A stretch of DNA of 64,000 bases from CAYNHQ01 sp964397255 (GTDB lineage Bacteria; Bdellovibrionota_G; JALEGL01; DATDPG01). A program made the translations under genes and the position numbers. The notes under the pieces were generated by a model that saw only the letters and a list, made by a program, of their open reading frames with translations, had not been told where the DNA came from and made no database searches. Shown here in pieces: positions 17,054 to 26,368 of the stretch (positions within the stretch are counted from its first letter, which is position 1; the number at the start of each line of letters is the position of its first letter). The DNA is taken from contig CAYNHQ010000005.1 of assembly GCA_964397255.1 (NCBI GenBank), positions 1-64,000 on the forward strand, given 5' to 3'.

Positions 17054-18162
17054 TATTTTCCCTTTCCAAGAAATGTCTTGATCGAATCATAAATGTCTTC
17101 TTTGCTGTCAATTTTGGAAGTGATGAGGTTCTCTTCCGGTGACATATGTTCGCGAAGATCCTTTAAAAATTGACCGGAGCCATACTGCGATTCGACCTGC
17201 CCGTAACAAAATAAATTCACAAATGGAAGAAGGCGCTCGCGCATGAGGCGCAGGCATAGAGCCGTGTCTTCCGCCGACCAATTGTCCCCATCGGAAAAGT
17301 GAAAGATGTAAATGTTCCACTCGCTGGGTTCATATTCATCATGAATCATCCGCTCGCAAAGCTTGTATGCGGAGGAAATGATCGTCCCTCCCGATTCACG
17401 CGTATGATAAAACGTTTCGCTGTCGACTTCCCGCGCAGCGGCATCATGGATGATGTAGCGGGACTCGACTCCCTTGTATTGGCTCTTCAGCCAGGTATCG
17501 ATCCAAAAACTTTCGGTTCGTACGATTTCCTTTTGCTCGGTGCCCATCGAACCGGAAACGTCCATAATATAAATGATCAGGGCATTGGAAGCCGGCATTG
17601 GCACCAGCCGCCACGAGCGATATCGCTTGTCTTCTCGAATCGGAATGACCAGGGGATCGTCGGGGTTGTAAACTCCCGTGGCGATTTGACGCCGAAGCGC
17701 TTGTTTATAGGTTCTTTTGAAATGGCGAAGCGATTCAGGTCCGGCGCGATGGATGCCGGTATATTTTTCTTTCATGCTGGCGATATTTCGTTTTTGGCCC
17801 TTCGGTTCAATTCGAGGCAGCTCCAATTCCTCCGCTAAAATCTTGGCCAACTCTTCCAGCGAAACTTCCACTTCCAAGACATGTTGGCCCGGCAAGCTCC
17901 CCGCCTGGCCCTCTCCCCCCTCCTCATCGCCGGGTGCCAGCGGTGTTCCTGGTTCGCCATCGCCTTGGCCGACGCCCTTGTTTTTCCGCGGGTCATGGAC
18001 AAAGTGAGGTAGATCGATCCGGGGGATGGGAATGGAGACCAGTTCTTTTCCCTTCCGGCCAATCATTTCACCGGAAGACATGTACTTGCGAAGATCCTGC
18101 TTTATTTTTCCACGTACAATCTGCTTAAAGCGATTGTAGTCATTGTCTATTTTGAGAGCCAT
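17053..18162 (-). CDS. YeaH/YhbH family (DUF444) protein
   Basis: About 369 residues with the DUF444 von Willebrand-A-like fold: the metal-site-like DVSGSMG near residue 207 and the IISSAYKLC segment. It is the middle gene of the prkA-yeaH-spoVR trio. The ATG at 18162 gives the conserved N-terminus MALKIDNDYNRFKQIVRGKI; the longer frame to 18234 overlaps prkA and is not conserved. A low-complexity Gly/Glu-rich linker occupies residues ~85-110. Confidence 0.94.
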   Translation of the reverse strand: MALKIDNDYNRFKQIVRGKIKQDLRKYMSSGEMIGRKGKELVSIPIPRIDLPHFVHDPRKNKGVGQGDGEPGTPLAPGDEEGGEGQAGSLPGQHVLEVEVSLEELAKILAEELELPRIEPKGQKRNIASMKEKYTGIHRAGPESLRHFKRTYKQALRRQIATGVYNPDDPLVIPIREDKRYRSWRLVPMPASNALIIYIMDVSGSMGTEQKEIVRTESFWIDTWLKSQYKGVESRYIIHDAAAREVDSETFYHTRESGGTIISSAYKLCERMIHDEYEPSEWNIYIFHFSDGDNWSAEDTALCLRLMRERLLPFVNLFCYGQVESQYGSGQFLKDLREHMSPEENLITSKIDSKEDIYDSIKTFLGKGK

Positions 18163-18175
18163 GGTTGGCCCAAGG

Positions 18176-20251
18176 CTATTTTTCCGCCTTGATGTCTCCT
18201 CGGGCAAAGATCGATGCCACAAAGTTGAGAACATCGGTTGAACAAACGTCGCAATAGCTGTAATTGTTGATCAGGCGTTTCTTCACAATATCGATTTTCT
18301 CCTGTGTATCGCGGTCGACGACGGAAGAGACGAGGCTCGTCAATTTGATCGAGTCCTTTTGGTCTTCGAAGAGTTTCAACTCCAGCGCTTTGTGGAGACG
18401 CTCGTTGGTCTTGTAGTTGAACGTCTTTCCTTCGAGAGCCAGGGCGCCGATGTAGTTCATGATTTCGCGGCGGAAATCATCCTTTCTTGATTCCGGAATA
18501 TCAATTTTGTCTTCAATCGAGCGCATCAGCCGTTCATCGGGATCGTCCGCCGTCCCTGTGTATTTGTTCCGTACCTTTTCATGCTGCGTGTAGGCCTTGA
18601 CGTTGTCGATGTAGTTGGCGCAAAGCTTGGCGATGGCATCCTCGTCGGCGGAGATCGCCCGCTGAACCTCGTTTTTCACAATGTCTTCGTATTCCTGTTT
18701 GACGACGCTTACGAGCTCGCGGAAACGCTTTCGCGTATCTTCGTTGGCAATCAGCGAATGATTCTTAAGTCCCGCTTCCAATTCGTTGAGAACCATAAAG
18801 GGGTTCACGCAGCCTTCATTTCGTTCGTTGACAAGGGAATTTGAAATTTTGTCCTGGATATAGCGAGGCGAAATGCCGTCAAGTCCTTCCCGGTGGGCTT
18901 CCTTTCGGAGTTCGCGAACATTTTCTTCCGTAAAGCCCGGCAAAGTCTTTCCATCGTATAGGCGCAACTTTTGAACGAGCGTCAGGCTCGCTTTTTTCGG
19001 TTCTTCCAGCCGTGTGAGAACCGCCCATTGCCCCGCCATTTCCAAGGTGTGAGGGGCGATATGCTTCGCCTTGATTTTCTGCTGATTAAAGTCTTTTTCG
19101 TAAATTTTAATTTCTTCGCTCACTTTGGTGATGTAGGGAACATCGATTTTCACGGTTCGATCACGGAGCGCTTCCATGAACTCGTTGTTCTGAAGTTTCC
19201 GAAACTCCGGCTCGTTCGTATGACCGATAATGACTTCATCGATATCGGTCTGAGGAAATTTTTTCGGCTTCACCTTGTGTTCCTGAGATGCGCCCAGGAG
19301 GTCGTAGAGAAAGGCGACATCGAGTTTTAAAACTTCCACAAACTCAATGATCCCTCGGTTGGCGATGTTGAACTCGCCATCGAAGTTAAAAGCGCGGGGA
19401 TCGGAATCCGAACCGTACATCGCGATTCGCCGGTAGTTGATATCTCCCGTGAGTTCCGTGGAATCCTGATTTTTTTCGTCTTTCGGCTGAAATGTTCCAA
19501 TGCCGACACGATCCCGTTCGGAGAGGAGAAGTCTTCGGACAACGATGTGCTGAATGAGTTTCGTCCAATCTCCCTCATAATGGCGGAAAAGCTCTTTGTA
19601 GACTTGGCGACAAGCGGGGCAGAGGTCGCCGTCGATCGCGACCTTGAATTCGCTGGTGTTATTCTTATTGAGCTGCTGCATGACTTCCCCACGAAATTCT
19701 TCGGGAACGAGGTGCAGGGGCTCTTCGTGCATGGGGCAACCCATCTCTTCCTGATCAATGATAGGTGTCGGAAAATCCTCTTTCTTCAGTTTCCACGTAA
19801 AAGTGTAAAGCGCACCCTCGGGCCGTCGGGAATATTCTTCAATCCCTTTCTTAAGGAGCCGGACGATCGTTGATTTCGAGGAGCCGACGGGCCCATGGAG
19901 CAAGAGAACACGCCGTTCGGTTCCATACCCTTTGGCGGCGCTTTTGAAGATGTTGACCATTTTCTGGAGCGCAATATCGAGGCCGTAAACGGCGTCCTTG
20001 CCGTTGTCGATTGGATCGGAGAAGAAGTGGTAATGTGTCACCTTTTTCTTTCCGTCAGAATATTCTTCGGTGCCGTAGGAAAGAATCATGTCGTAAATCC
20101 GCTGGTACGCAGAGCGGGAAATCTTTGGATTTTTCTCGACGAGCTTCAGATATTCTTCAAACGTTCCCTCCCAGTGCTGTTCTTTGTAACGAGCGAGGTC
20201 CTGTTTGCCTTTAATGAGAGAGACGATTTTCGAACTATCCATAGTGCTCAA
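18176..20251 (-). CDS. prkA: PrkA serine protein kinase / AAA+ protein
   Basis: PrkA-type protein of about 691 residues with an N-terminal AAA+ module (Walker A GPVGSSKST, and I-I-E-F-V-E as Walker-B-like strand) and the C-terminal kinase-like domain with DIEE-type conserved segments. Family members phosphorylate proteins or act as Lon-like ATPases in sporulation and stress. The best start is TTG at 20251: GGAGGAA lies six bases upstream, while the next ATG (20242) is too far from that site and the longer ATG lacks any site. It heads the six-gene operon down to the pyrK-like gene. Confidence 0.95.
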   Translation of the reverse strand: MSTMDSSKIVSLIKGKQDLARYKEQHWEGTFEEYLKLVEKNPKISRSAYQRIYDMILSYGTEEYSDGKKKVTHYHFFSDPIDNGKDAVYGLDIALQKMVNIFKSAAKGYGTERRVLLLHGPVGSSKSTIVRLLKKGIEEYSRRPEGALYTFTWKLKKEDFPTPIIDQEEMGCPMHEEPLHLVPEEFRGEVMQQLNKNNTSEFKVAIDGDLCPACRQVYKELFRHYEGDWTKLIQHIVVRRLLLSERDRVGIGTFQPKDEKNQDSTELTGDINYRRIAMYGSDSDPRAFNFDGEFNIANRGIIEFVEVLKLDVAFLYDLLGASQEHKVKPKKFPQTDIDEVIIGHTNEPEFRKLQNNEFMEALRDRTVKIDVPYITKVSEEIKIYEKDFNQQKIKAKHIAPHTLEMAGQWAVLTRLEEPKKASLTLVQKLRLYDGKTLPGFTEENVRELRKEAHREGLDGISPRYIQDKISNSLVNERNEGCVNPFMVLNELEAGLKNHSLIANEDTRKRFRELVSVVKQEYEDIVKNEVQRAISADEDAIAKLCANYIDNVKAYTQHEKVRNKYTGTADDPDERLMRSIEDKIDIPESRKDDFRREIMNYIGALALEGKTFNYKTNERLHKALELKLFEDQKDSIKLTSLVSSVVDRDTQEKIDIVKKRLINNYSYCDVCSTDVLNFVASIFARGDIKAEK

Positions 20252-20309
20252 GGTGGTTCCTCCTGCCGCGCGAAACAACTGGCGGCATAAGTGGTTGGCC
20301 CTAAAGGAA

Positions 20310-20339
20310 ATTATAACTTTTGAAGCCGAGTGGGGTCAA
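20310..20339 (-). promoter_or_regulatory. Sigma70-type promoter of the prkA operon
   Basis: Minus-strand TTGACC (20339-20334) and TATAAT (20315-20310) are 18 bases apart. Transcription would start near 20303, leaving a leader of about 50 bases before the TTG start. Confidence 0.65.
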
Positions 20340-20402
20340 TCACCAAAAAAAATCAAAGGCTTAGCCCCGAAGTACCCCTTTTGGCAGGTGAATATCTCTA
20401 TC

Positions 20403-21068
20403 CTAACGTAAAGCGTTAGTCGGCCGATTTTGCTTTCTCGTTCCGTGCAGAGCTCGGCGTAGAGCTTTGGGGAGATCGTGGAGGAGCTCTTTTGGTAGTG
20501 ACAACGAAAACCGATCGAATTCAGAGGCTAAATAAGGAATATCAGCCTCCCGGTTTCCCTCCAGAATGGATTTTAAGTCGTCCAAGTCTTTGTATCGCGT
20601 TGGATTATCGCGAAGGGCGAACGCCTTCGAAACAATGAAATCTTCGAGTGTGATCGTGGGTAACTTTGCAAAGCCAAAATCAACCAGATGGTGTTGCGCT
20701 CGAAGAAGGGCGCTTTTTACCCAGGGCATTCTTGGAAGAAGAATATCGACACCACCATCAGCCTCCTGACCCTTGTCACGTCCAACCAACATCACCACTG
20801 GAGTACTTTTCTTGTTCATCATGGGCGCACGTCGGAGGTCACTCTCTCGAGCATACCCCACATGTAATCCGAGCTTTTTTAAGATCTTTACCGCCAATTC
20901 TTCTGTCTCCCTTTCTTGCTCCGCAATGAGGAGAAGATCGACATCTTGAGTAAGGCGAGGTTCGGGACGGAATAGGTTGGCAACGATCCCTCCAGCGACA
21001 GCGAAATTACCCTTCGTTTTTCGAAGAATTTTTGTAACTTCCTCTAAGCGCTCAAGAGGGCCGGGCAT
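20403..21068 (-). CDS. AbiEii-like nucleotidyltransferase (putative toxin)
   Basis: Nucleotidyltransferase-fold protein of 221 residues. The signature is FAVAGGIVANLFRPEPR followed by T-Q-D-V-D-L-L-L, carrying the catalytic D-x-D of the MNT superfamily, and a second acidic position in G-G-V-D-I-L-L. It overlaps by 17 bases the 3' end of a helix-turn-helix gene, the antitoxin-first layout of AbiE type IV toxin-antitoxin systems used in phage abortive infection. It differs from classic AbiEii in being shorter. Confidence 0.75.
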   Translation of the reverse strand: MPGPLERLEEVTKILRKTKGNFAVAGGIVANLFRPEPRLTQDVDLLLIAEQERETEELAVKILKKLGLHVGYARESDLRRAPMMNKKSTPVVMLVGRDKGQEADGGVDILLPRMPWVKSALLRAQHHLVDFGFAKLPTITLEDFIVSKAFALRDNPTRYKDLDDLKSILEGNREADIPYLASEFDRFSLSLPKELLHDLPKALRRALHGTRKQNRPTNALR

Positions 21069-21429
21069 AAATTTTTCTAATCCGCTTTAGCTTTTTAAGC
21101 GTTGGGTCTATCCAACTCAGCACGCGAAAAACCCGCAAAGAGAGCGATTCAGCGCTTTCTCTTAATTTCTGTTGTTCCGCTTCTGTAACGAGTAACCGAA
21201 AAAGCTTTTCGTCTCCAGGTGAAAGCTGGGATGTGTATCCCACGCGACGGAACGTAGCCGTTCGTCTCGCCAGACCGGCCTTTTCGAGGCGCGCGAGCAC
21301 CATTGAGGCTCCACGGGGGGAAAGGTTGCAATGATCGGCAGCTTCTCGAAGACCTATCAAGTGAGAAGAGCAATAGAGTACTCGTAACATGGCCCATGTG
21401 GGTTCCATGAAAATCTGTCGAGCGAACAT
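21052..21429 (-). CDS. Winged-helix protein, putative AbiEi-like antitoxin/repressor
   Basis: About 125 residues with a MarR-like winged helix: LREAADHCNLSPRGASMVLARLEKAGLARR at roughly residues 27-57 places a recognition helix and wing. A basic tail (KKLKRIRKIYARPS) closes the protein. It precedes the nucleotidyltransferase gene and probably both neutralises it and represses the operon. The ATG at 21429 was chosen since the longer frame to 21474 runs through the promoter and operator. Confidence 0.65.
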   Translation of the reverse strand: MFARQIFMEPTWAMLRVLYCSSHLIGLREAADHCNLSPRGASMVLARLEKAGLARRTATFRRVGYTSQLSPGDEKLFRLLVTEAEQQKLRESAESLSLRVFRVLSWIDPTLKKLKRIRKIYARPS

Positions 21430-21446
21430 CGGTTGCACGATATAAG

Positions 21447-21474
21447 TGTATACCAAAGTATACATATAAATCAA
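21447..21474 (-). promoter_or_regulatory. Promoter with overlapping palindromic operator for AbiE-like pair
   Basis: Minus-strand TTGATT (21474-21469) and TATACA (21452-21447) are 16 bases apart. A palindrome GTATAC-CAAA-GTATAC (21448-21463) covers the spacer and -10 box, a good site for autorepression by the winged-helix antitoxin. The predicted start near 21440 leaves about 11 bases of leader. Confidence 0.55.
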
Positions 21475-21491
21475 TTGTCGAAATCTAAGCG

Positions 21492-23435
21492 TTATCTGCG
21501 GGTGAGCTCAGCGAGTTTCTCTTTAATCAGGGGGCAGTCAGGTTCGAGCTGGAGGCCGAACTGGAGATTGAGTTTGGCGGAATCGAGCTTTCCCATTCGA
21601 ATGGCATCGAGGGCAAGGTTGAAAAATCGTTTTCCCTGTGCGGTCTTGGGAGCGCGATCTTCCGGAGCGCTTCTAGGTGGTGGAGCGGGAGCGTCAGCTC
21701 CCTTTGTCACAGAAACCGTTGGAGGAACAACCGTTTTTGCGGCAAGACGTTCATCATATGTCCTTCGTTTTTCAGGATGTTTCAGTGTGACATAGGCATC
21801 AATCATCCGCTTATACACTTCCTTGGCGACTTCTTTTAACGCCACATCCGCGACGTCGAAAAAGCAATCGGGATGGAAGCGCTTGGTGCACTGTCGATAG
21901 GCCTTTTGGACATCCGTTGCTGAACTTCTCTGATCAATCCCCAGGAGCTGATAATAATCGCTCTTCCCCTGATAGGTTTGAAGCGCTGTTAGAATCCATT
22001 GCGTGGAATTTTTCGGGTCGATCGCGTCTATCAGTTCCCAAGTTGGGCGCGAATAGGGAGTGAAAGACAGAGCCTTTCGCGCGGCGGCGGTCGCTTTTTC
22101 ATTTTCCTTCATTTCGTGAAGCCAGATCGCCAGACCCTCATAGGCTTCGCCTCCGGAAGTCGGAAGCGCCACGACGCGCCGGAGTTCACGGATCACTCTG
22201 TCCCGCATCGCCACGTCCGATGGACCTTTGAGTTTCAGCGCCACGCGAGCAAATGCGGCGGCTAATCGAGACGAATCCCGCAGTTCCTTCATTCCCTCTT
22301 CATAGATCGACAACGCCTGGGCAGACTCTCCACTCGCTTCCTGTGTAGCTCCTTTTCGCAGCCAATCTTCTTCGCGGATCGTTAAACTTCGTTCAACGAA
22401 TGATCCCGTCTCTCCGGAAGCAAGATAAGCGTCGTATTCACTGCGCTTGGCGGGATTGATCAGAACCATTCGTGCTTCCGCCAATTTTTTCATGATGGTT
22501 TCGTGTTTGGAAAGCTCGGAAGATTGAAGAAATTTTTCCGGTGGAAGAGATGAATAGCGGTTCAGTTTTTCATTCCAGACTTTTTCGATTTCGGCGAGCG
22601 TCGCCTCCGGTTGGGTACCAAGCCAGTCATAATAGCTGGACCGATCCAGCTGGCCAAAAAGCGCATTCACTTCATTTCGAAGAGCGCGCTCTTTCTCGCC
22701 CAGTGATGCAAAAAATTTCTTCTCAGAAATTTCCGCCACCGATTCGAGTCGCAGTAGGCCGACCAAAGTGTACGCGAGGAGCAGGGAATAAATCTTGTCC
22801 GGATCAAGAAAACTGGAGGAATAGACTTCAGAAATCACATTGTTGGTTCGAACGACATTCAAGAGCCCCTTTTCCTCCGGATCGAGCGGCAAGGGTTCCA
22901 TCGTCCGCTCCAGTTTTTCATCGAGAAAAACAAAGTTTTCACGCGCGAGTTTGGGAACCAACTTCTGCCCTACATCGGTAGGAAGAGCATGGGCAATGGC
23001 TAGGAGCAATCGCAGCCCCGGGAGCAATCGCCCGGATGCCGCTGGAGGAGTTTCTTGAAATTTCACTTCAGCCTTTGGAAGCGCAGCAGAAATCGCGGCG
23101 ATGGAACCGACATACTCCTTCCAAAGTGCTTCTTCTTGATCGGAAGGAAGTCTCACAATTGAGATCGCGGCGGCCCATGGGGCGGTTTTCCCATCTTTGA
23201 GCATCACTAAGAATTGAATCACCTGAGCTTCTGTGAATTTCCCCTTTTTTTGAAGGAACCCTCCGGCGGTTTCGCTCTTTGCGTTCGCGGCGGCTCCGGT
23301 CGCATTTCCCTCTTTGAACGTCAGTTGACGGGTGATCTTGTCGGTTTGGACTCGTAGGAGGCCGCTTTTTCGTTCACGCACGATGGCCGCGATCGCCAAG
23401 AGAGGCGGAAGGGCTGAGATCTCAGCTTCTGTCAT
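21492..23435 (-). CDS. J-domain protein with DUF4388/PATAN-like N-terminus and two J-like domains
   Basis: A 647-residue cytoplasmic co-chaperone-like protein. Residues ~5-95 look like DUF4388/PATAN (KSGLLRV...LTFKEGNATGA). Residues ~268-337 have a J-like helical pattern (YYDWLG...INPAKRSEYDAYL) but no HPD. Residues 493-563 form a true J domain with H521-P-D523 and KRRTYDERL. TPR-like helices lie between the two (355-480) and at the C-terminus. It ends an operon with a lid-less DnaK five bases upstream, so it is the likely partner of that Hsp70. The role is unknown; similar architectures occur in deltaproteobacterial lineages. Confidence 0.8.
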   Translation of the reverse strand: MTEAEISALPPLLAIAAIVRERKSGLLRVQTDKITRQLTFKEGNATGAAANAKSETAGGFLQKKGKFTEAQVIQFLVMLKDGKTAPWAAAISIVRLPSDQEEALWKEYVGSIAAISAALPKAEVKFQETPPAASGRLLPGLRLLLAIAHALPTDVGQKLVPKLARENFVFLDEKLERTMEPLPLDPEEKGLLNVVRTNNVISEVYSSSFLDPDKIYSLLLAYTLVGLLRLESVAEISEKKFFASLGEKERALRNEVNALFGQLDRSSYYDWLGTQPEATLAEIEKVWNEKLNRYSSLPPEKFLQSSELSKHETIMKKLAEARMVLINPAKRSEYDAYLASGETGSFVERSLTIREEDWLRKGATQEASGESAQALSIYEEGMKELRDSSRLAAAFARVALKLKGPSDVAMRDRVIRELRRVVALPTSGGEAYEGLAIWLHEMKENEKATAAARKALSFTPYSRPTWELIDAIDPKNSTQWILTALQTYQGKSDYYQLLGIDQRSSATDVQKAYRQCTKRFHPDCFFDVADVALKEVAKEVYKRMIDAYVTLKHPEKRRTYDERLAAKTVVPPTVSVTKGADAPAPPPRSAPEDRAPKTAQGKRFFNLALDAIRMGKLDSAKLNLQFGLQLEPDCPLIKEKLAELTRR

Positions 23436-23440
23436 CGGAC

Positions 23441-25039
23441 TCAGCTCGATGGGTTCGGCGCTTCACTCGCCGGGTTCACGGCCGTTACAACGGCGTCGGT
23501 CACATTTTTGAGTTCATCCAGTTTCTCTTCGGAGAGACGTCCAGAGGCCTTCAAGCGAACCGACGCGGCTTTACCTGTTTCAATGTCTTTCGCCGTCACA
23601 TTGAGAATGCCATTCGTGTCGACTTCGAATTGCACGGCGATGGATACGGTGCCCGCCGGAGCCTTTCGAAGACCGGTCAAAGTGAACTCTCCCAATATTT
23701 CATTTTCGGTGGCTTTGCGGCTCTCTCCCTGAACGCATCGAATCTTCACGGTCTCCTGATTGTCGGTCGACGTGGAAAATATTTTTGTATGATCCGCCGG
23801 GACAGGGGTATTGATTTCGATAATACGTTCGGTCAGGCCTCCACGGATTTCAATTCCGAGCGAAAGCGGAGTGAGGTCGATGAGAACGATATCTTTCGCA
23901 CCTCCGCTGAGCGCCGCCCCTTGAATAGAGGCGCCCAGGGAAACGACCTCGTCGGGATTGATTCCCGCTTGGGGGTCCCGTTGAAAATAATGTTTCACAC
24001 CTCCGTAAACCGCCGGCATTCGGCTCGGTCCCCCGACGAGGATAACGCCGTCGATATCGGTTGGCGTGAGTCGCGCCATTTGCATCGCTTCGTCACATAC
24101 CTTAAACGTTCGTTGGACAAGATCGGCGGTCAATTCTTCCATCTCGCGCCGCTCGAGTGTCAAATCAAGATCGATAAATCCATTGTTGTCCGCGGTAATG
24201 GCGGGAATGAAGATTTGTGTTTTTTCGTTCACACTTAAATCCATCTTCGCTTTTTCAGAAGCCTCTTTGAGTTGCTGAAGCGTGATTCGGTCTTTTCGAA
24301 GATCGACATTCGTTTTCGCCAAGAATTTTTCCGCCGCCCAATCGATGATTCGATCGTCGAAATCATCTCCTCCGAGATACGTGTCGCCCGAAGTCGAAAT
24401 CACTTCAAACACTCCGTCGCCTAATTCAAGAATCGAGACGTCAAACGTTCCGCCGCCCAAATCGTAAACCACCACGCGCTGGCGAACATTTTGCCCGTAT
24501 CCATAGGCAAGCGCGGCTGCCGTGGGTTCGTTGATAATTCGAAGGACATCCAGGCCGGCGATCTTGCCGGCGTCTTTGGTGGCCGCACGCTGATTGTCGT
24601 TGAAATAGGCGGGCACAGTCACCACCGCCCGTCGAATCGTTTCGCCAAAATACTCCTCGGCGATCGACTTCATCTTTTTGAGGATCATGGCGGAGATTTC
24701 CTGAATCGTAAAAGGCCGATCCTGAATTTTGATTTGAACCGATTGATTGTCTCCCTCGATGATTTCGTAGGGGCAAATCGCCTTGGCCTTCTTCACTTCC
24801 GCCGAGAAAAATTTTCGACCGATCAACCGTTTCGCCGAACTCACGGTATTTTCGGCGTCCTGAATAACGTAGGGCTTGGCTTCTTTTCCAACCAGGATCT
24901 TTCCATCGGGGCGGAAATTTACGATGGAAGGCTGAATTTGAACGCCATCTTTGTCGGGAATGACCACCGGTTTTCCATCGATAACGATGGCCACACAGGA
25001 GGTGGAGGTTCCTAGATCAATGCCGACGACTTTATCCAC
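23441..25039 (-). CDS. Hsp70 (DnaK-type) lacking the C-terminal lid
   Basis: DnaK-family chaperone of 532 residues. The ATPase domain has the phosphate loops GIDLGTSTSCVA and YDLGGGTFDVS, and VGGPSRMP; the substrate-binding beta domain (SLGIEIRGGL...FEVDTNGILNVTAKD) is complete. The sequence stops shortly after the first lid helix (RLSEEKLDEL) and lacks the ~100-residue helical lid and the EEVD-like tail of normal DnaK. The start is GTG at 25039. It is encoded with a dedicated J-protein and no GrpE, so it is a specialised rather than housekeeping DnaK. Confidence 0.9.
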   Translation of the reverse strand: MDKVVGIDLGTSTSCVAIVIDGKPVVIPDKDGVQIQPSIVNFRPDGKILVGKEAKPYVIQDAENTVSSAKRLIGRKFFSAEVKKAKAICPYEIIEGDNQSVQIKIQDRPFTIQEISAMILKKMKSIAEEYFGETIRRAVVTVPAYFNDNQRAATKDAGKIAGLDVLRIINEPTAAALAYGYGQNVRQRVVVYDLGGGTFDVSILELGDGVFEVISTSGDTYLGGDDFDDRIIDWAAEKFLAKTNVDLRKDRITLQQLKEASEKAKMDLSVNEKTQIFIPAITADNNGFIDLDLTLERREMEELTADLVQRTFKVCDEAMQMARLTPTDIDGVILVGGPSRMPAVYGGVKHYFQRDPQAGINPDEVVSLGASIQGAALSGGAKDIVLIDLTPLSLGIEIRGGLTERIIEINTPVPADHTKIFSTSTDNQETVKIRCVQGESRKATENEILGEFTLTGLRKAPAGTVSIAVQFEVDTNGILNVTAKDIETGKAASVRLKASGRLSEEKLDELKNVTDAVVTAVNPASEAPNPSS

Positions 25040-25098
25040 GTTTGCTTCTCTCGCTTCCAGATGTTAGGGATAGTGCTTCTTTCCGACAAGAGTTTTCC

Positions 25099-26307
25099 GT
25101 GATCACCCTATCCGATATCGAATCCGCCCGAAAACGAATTGGAGAGGTCTTGCATGTGACTCCCCTCCGTGAGGGGTTCGATATCGTGGGAAACTCCGCG
25201 AATCTCTTTCTAAAACTGGAAACTTTCCATCGCACCGGGTCATTTAAAGAGCGGGGGGCTGTCAATAAGCTTTACTCTCTTTCCAAAGGGGAGGTCCGAG
25301 GTGTCATTGCCGCCTCCGCCGGAAATCATGCGCAGGCGGTTGCCTACCATGGCTCTCTCCTCGGCCTTTCGGTCACGATCGTTATGCCGGAGCAGACGGC
25401 GCTCAACAAGATCAATGCGACCCGACGTTGGGGAGCCGACGTGAAATTGGTCGGAGCGAATTTCGATGAAGCCATGGACCACGCAAAGACTCTCGCAAGC
25501 GAGAAAAAACTGACGTTTGTTCATGCATTCGACGACGAGAAAATCATCGCCGGTCAGGGAACCGTAGGTCTGGAGCTTCTCGAGCAACTTCCCGAAATCG
25601 ACACCGTAGTGATTCCGGTCGGAGGGGGAGGGCTCGCTTCCGGGACCGCGATCGCACTAAAAGAGCGAAATTCAAAAATTCGAGTGGTGGCCGTTCAAAC
25701 CGAGCTTTATCCCTTCATGCTTCGGGCATGGAAGAAAGAAACCTCACCAAATGCTGCGCAGCCCTCCATTCCGACCATTGCGGATGGCATCGCCATCAAG
25801 AGGGCGGGTGAAATCACGACGCCGATTCTTCAAAAGTATCTCGACGATTTTGTGACCGTCACGGAAGAGGAGATCGCGAATGCCATCCTTCATCTTCTCG
25901 AGTCTTCCAAGCTTCTCGTGGAAGGAGCGGGGGCGGCCGGTGTGGCTGCACTGATGGCTGGAAAAGTAAAAAAGATCAAAGGAAATACCGTAGCTCTTTT
26001 GTGCGGCGGGAACATCGACGTTAACTTAATCGCGCGAATCATTGAGAAGGGATTGATCAAGAGCGGAAGACTGGCTCGGATTCAGGTGGTCGTTCCCGAT
26101 CGTCCGGGTGGGCTGCAGGGGCTCACGAAGGTTTTGGCCGAGGCCAAAGCGAACATTCTTCAAATTCAACACGATCGGGCCAACACACATATTTCGTTGG
26201 CCACGACAGGAACGGATTTGACCCTGGAAACCAGAGGTCCCGATCATATCGATGAGATTCTCAAGAGACTCAAAGAATCTGGATACGTCGTGAATCGTCA
26301 CGATTAA
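25099..26307 (+). CDS. ilvA: Threonine ammonia-lyase (threonine dehydratase)
   Basis: PLP enzyme deaminating threonine to 2-oxobutyrate, about 402 residues. The PLP lysine is in TGSFKERGA, the phosphate cup is GGGGLASG, and a C-terminal ACT domain (VVVPDRPGGLQGLTKVLAEAKANILQI at roughly residues 332-358) indicates the TdcB-like branch with a single ACT. No isoleucine operon genes are adjacent, so biosynthetic or catabolic use is open. GTG at 25099 is favoured because it leaves a 59-base gap to the divergent dnaK; the ATG at 25042 would leave only two bases. Confidence 0.92.
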   Translation: MITLSDIESARKRIGEVLHVTPLREGFDIVGNSANLFLKLETFHRTGSFKERGAVNKLYSLSKGEVRGVIAASAGNHAQAVAYHGSLLGLSVTIVMPEQTALNKINATRRWGADVKLVGANFDEAMDHAKTLASEKKLTFVHAFDDEKIIAGQGTVGLELLEQLPEIDTVVIPVGGGGLASGTAIALKERNSKIRVVAVQTELYPFMLRAWKKETSPNAAQPSIPTIADGIAIKRAGEITTPILQKYLDDFVTVTEEEIANAILHLLESSKLLVEGAGAAGVAALMAGKVKKIKGNTVALLCGGNIDVNLIARIIEKGLIKSGRLARIQVVVPDRPGGLQGLTKVLAEAKANILQIQHDRANTHISLATTGTDLTLETRGPDHIDEILKRLKESGYVVNRHD

Positions 26308-26308
26308 A

Positions 26309-26328
26309 AAGTGGGTTCAGCCCCACTT
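26309..26328. terminator. Hairpin after ilvA
   Basis: AAGTGGG pairs perfectly with CCCACTT across a six-base loop just after the ilvA stop. No U-run follows on the plus strand; five T residues follow in the minus direction. It may be a weak or bidirectional terminator. Confidence 0.4.
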
Positions 26329-26368
26329 CAATGTATATTTCACCAAGTTTATTTTTCAGGAGAAAATC

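Noticed and set aside
20402..20420. CTAACG...CGTTAG hairpin at the 3' end of the AbiEii-like gene, and AAGCGTTA repeats near 20413, 21486 and 29455
   Set aside because: Too short to separate from chance, and no consistent boundary or gene relation.
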